A stretch of DNA of 11,189 nt from RUG11867 sp964553435 (GTDB taxonomy: Bacteria > Bacillota_I > Bacilli_A > RF39 > UBA660): contig CAZKKM010000056.1 of assembly GCA_964553435.1 (NCBI GenBank), positions 1 through 11,189 of the forward strand. Reading direction: 5' to 3'. The notes under the pieces were generated by a model. The model saw only the letters and a program-made list of their open reading frames with translations. It was not told where the DNA came from and ran no database searches. This document shows, piece by piece, positions 6,144-11,189 of this stretch (positions are counted from its first letter, which is position 1; each line of letters opens with the position of its first letter). The position numbers and the translations under genes were made by a program.

Positions 6144-7604
6144 ATGAAGCATATCGACAAAAAAACATTGGTATCAGTCATCGTAGTCACGATTTTATTG
6201 ACCATGCTCGTGCCATTTTTAAACGGCAAACAAAAGATGAATCGTCATGAAGATGAAATAAAACACGTGACTGGCACGGTCATCGAATCTAACGAACACG
6301 AAACTATCGTCGCGGATAAGGATGATGAACTACATAAATTCGACAAAGATGAGGTAAATGAAAAACCAGGAACAGAAGTATCGATCGATTATAAGAAAGA
6401 CGATAATGTAAACTCGACCTCGACTCCACCATCAAAACCTAATACTTCGACTCCGAATAAACCTGACACTGGAACTTCGAATACAACTACCAAGCCGAAT
6501 CCGACTACACCAGCTCCACCAAATGAAAACACAGTTATCGATTATACAGTCATAGAGGATTCTAAAATTCCAGATGCTTGGCTCGATGGTGGAATCTTCA
6601 GTGTTCACTATGTCGCGGCCTATAAAAAGCTTATGACTATGTCCTTAGATGAAAAAATAGGACAAGTTCTGATAGTCAGATATCCGAACAGTGGTGCAGA
6701 AGCTCTCCTAAAACAGTATCACTTTGGAGGATATGTCTTCTACGAAAAAGATTTCAAAGGAAAATCTAAAAATCAAGTCATCTCGATGATAGACTCATCT
6801 CAAGCCGCCTCGACGATTCCTCTGTTGACAGCCATCGATGAAGAAGGAGGTGCAGTCTCACGTCTCAATAGCAATTCTGCTCTTACGAGTGCACCATTCA
6901 AGTCACCACAAGTTCTTTATGCCGAAGGAGGATTCGATGCCATTGTCGCCGACACGAAGAACAAGAGCAGTATTCTCAAAAGTTTAGGTCTCAACCTCAA
7001 TTTTGCACCCGTCGTAGATGTCAGCACTGATCCATCCACATATATATACAAAAGAACCATCGGTCAAGGAACACAAATAACCTCGGATTATGCGAGTACG
7101 GTCATCGGAGTTAGTAAAGGTACTGGGGTTTCATATACTTTGAAACACTTTCCAGGTTATGGAAGCAATCTCGATACTCATGTAGGTGGTTCGACTTCTA
7201 AAAAGAGCTATGCCGATATACTAAATGAAGACATTCCCCCTTTTAAAACAGGAATTGCCGCCGGAGCAGAAGCAGTCATGGTCAGCCACAATGTCGTCGA
7301 AAGCATCGATGCTGGTAACGAATCTTCCATTTCACCCAAAGTACATTCGCTTCTTCGTACCGATCTTGGCTTTACAGGTATAATCGTCACTGACGATATT
7401 AGCATGGGGGCGATGAAAAACGTATCGAACATAGGTGGCAAAGCTATCTCGTCCGGTAACGATCTCATAATCACCAGTGATGCACCGACAACCTTCAATC
7501 AAATAAAATCGAGTATTGCCAATGGAAGTGTAAATGAAGATGCTTTGAACCATGCAGTATTCCGCTTGCTTGCATGGAAATACTATAAAGGGCTCCTATC
7601 TTAG
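6144..7604 (+). CDS. Membrane-anchored GH3 beta-N-acetylhexosaminidase, NagZ-like
   Basis: The product is 486 residues and probably removes N-acetylglucosamine from wall fragments outside the cell. Order: a short basic N-terminus; a membrane segment at about residues 9-26; a small beta-rich section at about 40-84 (TGTVIESNEHETIVADK to EVSIDYK) that could be an OB-like fold; a Thr/Pro/Ser/Asn linker at about 90-128; then the GH3 domain. GH3 motifs are IDEEGG (231-236), NFAPVVDV (286-293), KHFPGYG (334-340), DTHVG (344-348) with the NagZ-type His346, and TDDISMGA (416-423) with Asp417 as likely nucleophile. The usual KHFPGHG has Tyr in place of the second His. No lipobox is present. GAGGG upstream favours ATG 6144 over GTG 6135. 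Confidence 0.88.
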   Translation: MKHIDKKTLVSVIVVTILLTMLVPFLNGKQKMNRHEDEIKHVTGTVIESNEHETIVADKDDELHKFDKDEVNEKPGTEVSIDYKKDDNVNSTSTPPSKPNTSTPNKPDTGTSNTTTKPNPTTPAPPNENTVIDYTVIEDSKIPDAWLDGGIFSVHYVAAYKKLMTMSLDEKIGQVLIVRYPNSGAEALLKQYHFGGYVFYEKDFKGKSKNQVISMIDSSQAASTIPLLTAIDEEGGAVSRLNSNSALTSAPFKSPQVLYAEGGFDAIVADTKNKSSILKSLGLNLNFAPVVDVSTDPSTYIYKRTIGQGTQITSDYASTVIGVSKGTGVSYTLKHFPGYGSNLDTHVGGSTSKKSYADILNEDIPPFKTGIAAGAEAVMVSHNVVESIDAGNESSISPKVHSLLRTDLGFTGIIVTDDISMGAMKNVSNIGGKAISSGNDLIITSDAPTTFNQIKSSIANGSVNEDALNHAVFRLLAWKYYKGLLS

Positions 7605-7612
7605 AAACTCAC

Positions 7613-7637
7613 AAACGACGAAATTCGTCGTTTTTTT
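7613..7637 (+). terminator. Intrinsic terminator of the GH3 gene
   Basis: AAACGACGA (7613-7621) pairs perfectly with TCGTCGTTT (7625-7633) around a 3-nt loop, followed by T to 7637. This is a strong terminator 9 nt after the stop codon. Confidence 0.9.
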
Positions 7638-7672
7638 CTCGATCAAATAATCTTTCGACAAAATGAACAGCC

Positions 7673-7682
7673 TGTGTACACA
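7673..7682. promoter_or_regulatory. Perfect 10-bp palindrome upstream of the surface-protein gene
   Basis: TGTGTACACA is fully self-complementary. It lies about 50 bp upstream of the -35 box and abuts a longer inverted repeat. It may be a protein-binding site, though 10-bp palindromes can occur by chance. Confidence 0.3.
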
Positions 7683-7714
7683 AAAATGTAAAATTGGACA
7701 ATAATTTACATTTT
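7683..7714. promoter_or_regulatory. 10-bp inverted repeat upstream of the surface-protein promoter
   Basis: AAAATGTAAA (7683-7692) and TTTACATTTT (7705-7714) are perfect inverted copies with a 12-bp centre. The half-site centres are about 22 bp apart, two helical turns, so a dimer could bind one face. The repeat ends 15 bp before the -35 box, an activator-like position. The loop and lack of a T tract make a terminator unlikely. Confidence 0.45.
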
Positions 7715-7729
7715 GGTTCACATTTCCAG

Positions 7730-7758
7730 TTGTCAAATGAATAGAGCTATGCTATACT
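7730..7758 (+). promoter_or_regulatory. Promoter of the surface-protein gene
   Basis: TTGTCA (7730-7735) and TATACT (7753-7758) are 17 bp apart, with an extended -10 TGC just before the hexamer. Transcription should start near 7765. The leader of about 43 nt has a 4-bp hairpin (GTGG 7770-7773 with CCAC 7780-7783) and a near-perfect ribosome site AAGGAGG (7793-7799), 8 bp before the ATG. The pieces suggest strong expression. Confidence 0.8.
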
Positions 7759-7807
7759 GAATTCGTCAAGTGGAAAAAGCCACGTAAATAAAAAGGAGGA
7801 ACTTAAA

Positions 7808-9082
7808 ATGAAGAAAGGAACAAAATTAGGTTTATTGAGTGCTCTCGCAGTAGGAGCCATGTTCAATCCCTGGACAGTAAATGCTGCAGGTTTGCCACAA
7901 GCTGTCGACGGCAAGATCACATTGGAAGAAGATGTGACTCTAACTCAGGCACTTGTAAACAAAGGAACACTGACGATCGATTTGGCCGGTCACAGTCTCA
8001 TAAGAGATGGCTACTATGGATATTTGATCAACAATGCCGCTAAAGATGCTAAACTGACCATCGTCGACAGTTCCGAAAAAAAGACTGGTTCGATCGTCTG
8101 TGAAGAAGAACCGAACAGTCCTAAATCGCCATCATCTTGTATCCGCAACAACGGTACACTGACAGTCGATGGCATCAAAAAAATTAAAGCACATTTCATC
8201 GGTATCAAAAACGAAGAAGAATCTACCGCGACCATAACGAACACGAATATCGAATCTGTCATCAAAACTGCAAGTGCCATTCAAAACTATGGTACATTGA
8301 CAGTCGACAGTTCGAACATCAAAGGTGCCGACGACCCTCAAGGTGCAGCGATCTTCTCATTATCTTGGGTCGATAAAAACGGCGAAGAGCTAATTCCATA
8401 CAGTTCAAGTGCAGTGATCACTAACTCAACTTTGACCGCTTATTGGCCAGTCATCATCGAAGAGTTCGACAATAAAGAACCGATCGAAGGTGAAACAATA
8501 GATGTCAGAATCGAAGACAGTGTACTAAACGGAACAGGTCTTGCTCGTATTCAAGCTAGAAAATCTCGCGTCGCTGTCGAAGATGCATACAAACTCGTTT
8601 TAGCCGGAGATATGACAGCTGCCAGCGAAGCATTCGCATACCTCGAAGAAGGCAGTACACTCACATTGAACAAAGAGACGACAGAAGAGCTCGTCGTACC
8701 TGAAGGTGTCACACTCGTCGTACCTGAAAACTATACCGTCGTTATTGCCGAAAACAACGGTAACATCAAACTTCTCAATGGAGCATCAGTCGAAAACAAG
8801 ACTGGTTCTGATCTCGTTGTCGAAGTTGGAGAAGAAGGTAAGACAGAAACAGTCCACGACAACGAAGGATTGAAGTATACTGAAGAAAAAGGTGATGAAC
8901 CTTCTCAACCTGAAGACCCTAAGCCCGAAGATCCTAAACCAGAAGATCCAACCCCAGAAAAACCTGAAGATAATAAACCTATCGATAACCCACAAACATT
9001 GGACGGTATAACAGTCTATGCTGCCCTTGCCGGATTGAGTATAGGAGCCGTAGGATTGGTACTTAAAAAACATTTAGACTAA
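7808..9082 (+). CDS. Sortase-anchored surface protein with beta-helix-like repeats
   Basis: The product is a 424-residue wall-anchored protein. A signal peptide spans residues 1-26 with likely cleavage after VNA. The body has Thr/Val/Asn-rich turns, with the phrase N-x-GTLT-(V/I)-D repeated at residues 51-58, 114-121 and 160-167, as in right-handed beta-helix (pectin-lyase-like) proteins. Two Cys (98 and 111) could form a disulfide. A Pro/Glu/Asp repeat at 368-388 would span the wall. The C-terminus is a sorting signal: NPQTL at 394-398, a hydrophobic segment at about 402-419 and a short tail with KK. NPQT-type signals are class B sortase substrates, and a class B-like sortase gene follows. 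No catalytic residues were recognised, so an adhesin or structural role is a guess. Confidence 0.85.
   Translation: MKKGTKLGLLSALAVGAMFNPWTVNAAGLPQAVDGKITLEEDVTLTQALVNKGTLTIDLAGHSLIRDGYYGYLINNAAKDAKLTIVDSSEKKTGSIVCEEEPNSPKSPSSCIRNNGTLTVDGIKKIKAHFIGIKNEEESTATITNTNIESVIKTASAIQNYGTLTVDSSNIKGADDPQGAAIFSLSWVDKNGEELIPYSSSAVITNSTLTAYWPVIIEEFDNKEPIEGETIDVRIEDSVLNGTGLARIQARKSRVAVEDAYKLVLAGDMTAASEAFAYLEEGSTLTLNKETTEELVVPEGVTLVVPENYTVVIAENNGNIKLLNGASVENKTGSDLVVEVGEEGKTETVHDNEGLKYTEEKGDEPSQPEDPKPEDPKPEDPTPEKPEDNKPIDNPQTLDGITVYAALAGLSIGAVGLVLKKHLD
8909..8971 (+). repeat. Pro-Glu-Asp-Pro spacer repeat in the surface protein
   Basis: Degenerate 15-base units encode PEDPK-like steps (residues 368-388). Synonymous changes between units show that selection acts on the protein. 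Such spacers lift a surface domain through the cell wall. Confidence 0.75.
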
Positions 9083-9105
9083 ATCACTTTAAGAATAGTC
9101 AAACG

Positions 9106-9138
9106 AAGAGATAATAAAGTGCATTTATTATCTCTTTT
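9106..9138 (+). terminator. Terminator or attenuator between surface protein and sortase
   Basis: AAGAGATAATAAA (9106-9118) pairs perfectly with TTTATTATCTCTT (9124-9136) around a 5-nt loop. The T tract is short (9135-9138, then C), and the stem is AT-rich. Termination may therefore be partial, letting some transcripts reach the sortase gene, for which no clear separate promoter was seen. Confidence 0.75.
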
Positions 9139-9164
9139 CTTAAAATAGAAAGGGATGCGAACAT

Positions 9165-10289
9165 ATGAAAAATTATGAAGAGGAATACTTGGAAATACTT
9201 TCATCTATCGATGAATCATGCTGTGATGACGTTCGTCTCCCACTTCCTTCTCAAGAAAAAAATATTCTACCGAAAGTAAAAAAAACTTCACAAGAATTGA
9301 AGACTTCGATAAGGAAACCCCTAGCTACGAGAACTGTCTTGCAAGAAGAAGAAACCGACTTAGACTATTTGGAAGCTGAACTTCCAATCATAAAAACACC
9401 TTCTAAGAACAACACATTCGTTCCCCCAAAAGAACCTCAAAAGACTTCTTCACAAAAAACAAAGCCCAATGAAAAAAAGAAAAAAAGATCACCAAAAAGA
9501 GTTTTCAGTTTTATATTTATTGTCATCATCATCTTCGTAGCAGTTTATAGTGCGACTAAATTGGGCCTTTGGCATGATGAGAACGAAGAGAGTGATCGCC
9601 AGATGACTGAAATACAAGCTATCATAACAGAGACGATAGTCGATTCAAAAGAAGATACTACACCTCTTACATCTACAATGCCAACTGAAAACAAAACTAC
9701 AGATTACTCAAAACTATCGCTCGTAGACATCGATTTTCAAAAGCTTCTCGAGGTCAATCCCGACACTGTTGCGTATATCAAGATAAACGGTCTCGATATA
9801 AATGCTCCAATCGTTCAGACGACGGATAACGATTTTTACCTCGAACACTCTTATGATAAAACTCCGAACTCGGCTGGATGGATTTTTGGCGATTATCGCG
9901 ACGACTGGAAAGAGTTGAAAGATAACACTATAGTATATGGCCACAACCGTCGTAATTACGCAATGTTCGGTTCGCTCAAACTCATCTTGGAAGAAAAATG
10001 GTACAAAAACACCGATAACTATTTTATTTACATCTCGACTGAAAATGCCAACATGATCTTCCAAATGTTTTCAGCATATAACATACCGACGACATCCGAT
10101 TACCTACAAAATACTTTTACAACAAAAGATGAATACAGAGAATTTTTGGACATGTTAAAAAATCGCAGTCAAGTTGATTTCGGAAATGACGTCACAGAAA
10201 ACGACAAAATAATAACACTCTCTACTTGCTATACGAATACGTCGAAGACTGTCGTTCACGCAAAATTGATAAAAATACAGGAAAAATGA
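9165..10289 (+). CDS. Class B-like sortase with a long cytosolic N-terminus
   Basis: Sortases cut surface proteins at their sorting motif and join them to peptidoglycan. The 374-residue product has a Lys/Pro/Glu-rich cytosolic part (1-111), one membrane segment (about 112-130) and a sortase domain from about residue 185. Class B-like features are NTIVYGHN with His260 and TLSTC with Cys355. The catalytic Arg normally sits two residues before the VV of the last strand; here that residue is Lys361 (SKTVVHAKL). The 111-residue cytosolic part is unusually long, since many class B sortases start with a short tail. The neighbour upstream has an NPQTL signal and is the obvious substrate. AAAGGG lies 10 bp before ATG 9165. 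Membrane topology is predicted as N-in. Confidence 0.88.
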   Translation: MKNYEEEYLEILSSIDESCCDDVRLPLPSQEKNILPKVKKTSQELKTSIRKPLATRTVLQEEETDLDYLEAELPIIKTPSKNNTFVPPKEPQKTSSQKTKPNEKKKKRSPKRVFSFIFIVIIIFVAVYSATKLGLWHDENEESDRQMTEIQAIITETIVDSKEDTTPLTSTMPTENKTTDYSKLSLVDIDFQKLLEVNPDTVAYIKINGLDINAPIVQTTDNDFYLEHSYDKTPNSAGWIFGDYRDDWKELKDNTIVYGHNRRNYAMFGSLKLILEEKWYKNTDNYFIYISTENANMIFQMFSAYNIPTTSDYLQNTFTTKDEYREFLDMLKNRSQVDFGNDVTENDKIITLSTCYTNTSKTVVHAKLIKIQEK

Positions 10290-10317
10290 TAAGTGAGAGA
10301 ATTTCACTTATTTTTTT
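10289..10317. terminator. Terminator of the sortase gene, facing the xre-like gene
   Basis: ATAAGTGA (10289-10296) pairs perfectly with TCACTTAT (10304-10311), loop of 7, followed by T to 10317. It begins in the sortase stop codon and ends in the stop of the convergent gene, so it separates both. Confidence 0.88.
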
Positions 10318-10568
10318 CATACTCCGATTTTTGTCTTATTTTCTAATAAACTTCGAGTATAAGGTTTGACTTCATCGGTTCTACCTAACAGATAATCTGT
10401 CGAAACACCATAAAAATCTGCCAATTTATCCAACTTATCGATTGGGATCAATCTTATTCCAGTCTCATACCTAGAATAGACGACTTGATTTATTTTGAGA
10501 GCCTTAGCCACATCTATCTGTTTTAAATCTCTATCTTCACGTATTTCTTTTAACCTGACGATATTCAT
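10317..10568 (-). CDS. XRE-family (Cro/C1-type) transcriptional regulator
   Basis: The product is an 83-residue DNA-binding protein, essentially one helix-turn-helix domain: RLKEIREDRDLKQIDVAKAL, then NQVVYSRYETGIRLIPIDKL, then a helix with LADFYGVSTDYLLG. The last phrase is a hallmark of XRE/Cro-type repressors. The C-terminal tail of about 20 residues is too short for a sensing domain. ATG 10568 gives the usual short N-terminus for the family; in-frame GTG 10586 adds six residues of low plausibility. The ribosome site is poor (GGGTG), suggesting low expression. It diverges from a TasA/SipW-type secreted-protein gene, which it may control. SinR-like function is only an analogy. Confidence 0.9.
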   Translation of the reverse strand: MNIVRLKEIREDRDLKQIDVAKALKINQVVYSRYETGIRLIPIDKLDKLADFYGVSTDYLLGRTDEVKPYTRSLLENKTKIGV

Positions 10569-10640
10569 ACATACACCCACATCCACTTACAAAGTATTCT
10601 AAATTCATTTTAACGATTTACCGTAAGTTTCGTTGAAATG

Positions 10641-10658
10641 TATAACTAAACAGTTATA
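10641..10658. promoter_or_regulatory. 18-bp dyad, candidate operator for the XRE regulator
   Basis: TATAACT (10641-10647) and AGTTATA (10652-10658) form a perfect 7-bp dyad with a 4-bp centre, the size and shape of Cro/C1-type operators. It lies 73 bp upstream of the regulator start. No clear -35/-10 pair for the regulator was found around it, so the promoter it might control is not defined. Confidence 0.5.
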
Positions 10659-10794
10659 AACATACCGATTTTTCCTACGTGTTTACTCCAAAAATATCGT
10701 GTTTATAATTTATTTTTTAGTTTTTTTGACATAATAATTAAATACATATAAAACGAGCAACGAGAAAAAATCATGTCGCTTTGACATATTTAGT
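10659..10794. other. AT-rich intergenic DNA between two divergent genes
   Basis: This is part of a gene-free stretch of about 300 bp. It holds an isolated TTGACA (10726-10731) with TATAAA at suboptimal spacing of 15, and a second TTGACA (10781-10786) without a -10 box. TTTGACATA is repeated directly at 10725 and 10780. ATGTC (10773-10777) and GACAT (10783-10787) form a small dyad over the second copy. No small gene or RNA was recognised. Confidence 0.5.
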
Positions 10795-10823
10795 TTGCTT
10801 ATTCGCAAATAATGTTATACAAT
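10795..10823 (+). promoter_or_regulatory. Putative promoter of the secreted TasA-like gene
   Basis: TTGCTT (10795-10800) and TACAAT (10818-10823) are 17 bp apart, ending 48 bp before the ATG. A TTTGC/GCAAA dyad (10794-10809) overlaps the -35 box and could be a control site. The hexamers are imperfect, and the other TTGACA boxes upstream are alternatives. Confidence 0.45.
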
Positions 10824-10871
10824 ATATTCATAATAACGGTCGTATGACTGCTTAAGAAAGGTAATTGATTT

Positions 10872-11189
10872 ATGAATCTAAAGACGAAGAGAGTAATATG
10901 TTTTCTAGTAGGAGCAATATCGGTATTGACGATAATAAGTTCGGTATCTTATGCCTACTTTTCGGCAATGAGTGATACTAAACCGATACAATCGGTTATA
11001 AATACGGCGACAGTGAGTGCCATATTTAGAGATGGAGATTCTGGAATAAGTGAAGAATTGTCTTTCGGTCGATCTATAACGAAGAAGTTTACTATCGAGA
11101 ATACGGGCACAGCCGAAGCTCGAGTAAAGATGTCCTGGAATAAACTGGTCAATACATATTTAGCTCAAAGTCTGACATACACCTTGAGT
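10872..11189 (+). CDS. Secreted SipW/TasA/camelysin-type protein, 3' end outside the window
   Basis: The open frame runs from ATG 10872 to the window edge, 106 residues without a stop. It starts with basic MNLKTKR and a hydrophobic stretch at about residues 8-26, then YAYFSAMSDT. That pattern resembles the AYF-SDT signal of proteins exported through SipW-like signal peptidases, such as TasA and camelysin. The following TKKFTIENTGTAEARVKMSW (about 70-89) looks like the conserved beta-sandwich of that group. AAGAAAGG lies about 10 bp before the ATG. If correct, the product is a matrix fibre or secreted surface component. The family call rests on the visible N-terminus only. Confidence 0.65.
   Translation, partial: MNLKTKRVICFLVGAISVLTIISSVSYAYFSAMSDTKPIQSVINTATVSAIFRDGDSGISEELSFGRSITKKFTIENTGTAEARVKMSWNKLVNTYLAQSLTYTLS

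Noticed and set aside
7683..7714. Inverted repeat as a transcription terminator
   Set aside because: The strong terminator of the GH3 gene is already at 7613-7637, the loop is 12 nt, and no T tract follows the stem.
8909..8971. CRISPR-like short repeats
   Set aside because: The units are in-frame degenerate codons for a Pro/Glu/Asp spacer without unique spacers between them.
9714..10064. Minus-strand open frame opposite the sortase domain
   Set aside because: It is a shadow of the sortase coding frame, with no start signal or domain features.
10955..11152. Minus-strand open frame at the right edge
   Set aside because: The plus strand here is an uninterrupted reading frame with signal peptide and ribosome site that runs out of the window, so the minus frame is a shadow.

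Overview
The window looks like chromosomal DNA from a low-GC, Gram-positive, walled member of the Bacillota. The evidence is AT-rich DNA with strong GGAGG-type ribosome sites, consensus sigma-70/A-type promoters, short hairpin-plus-T terminators, a lipobox protein, a class B-type sortase with an NPQTL-anchored surface protein, and a NagZ-like wall hydrolase. Protein style suggests the Bacilli/Erysipelotrichia/RF39-like side, but that placement is an impression, not a measurement. No transposase, phage gene or CRISPR array was seen.

Region 1 (1-645): the 3' part of a tRNA-Val(GAC), a weak terminator, then a monocistronic small lipoprotein gene with its own terminator. Region 2 (679-4349) is the best understood part: a perfect-consensus promoter followed by a tightly packed operon nadE-nadD-pncC-nadK-nrtR. 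Together these proteins take NMN back to NaMN (PncC), adenylate it (NadD), amidate it to NAD (NadE) and phosphorylate it to NADP (NadK). The last gene encodes an NrtR-type repressor: a Nudix-fold sensor with a decayed catalytic box and a C-terminal winged helix. A 23-bp dyad at the predicted transcription start is the best candidate operator, which would make the operon self-regulated.

Region 3 (4347-5979, minus strand): three genes, each with its own promoter: a normal catalytic Nudix hydrolase and two unrecognised cytosolic proteins. Region 4 (6039-10317, plus strand) concerns the cell surface: a membrane-anchored GH3/NagZ-like glycosidase, a secreted beta-helix-like protein with an NPQTL sorting signal, and a class B-like sortase. 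The sortase has a long cytosolic N-terminus and a Lys where the catalytic Arg is expected. The DNA ahead of the surface-protein promoter carries two abutting palindromes.

Region 5 (10317-11189): an XRE-family repressor gene on the minus strand, diverging from a truncated secreted-protein gene that resembles SipW/TasA/camelysin-type exported proteins. About 300 bp of intergenic DNA between them carries an 18-bp dyad. An XRE regulator beside a TasA-like gene recalls the SinR/tasA arrangement of Bacillus, but that parallel is inference.

Across the genes the tetramer TCGA is strikingly common for such AT-rich DNA.
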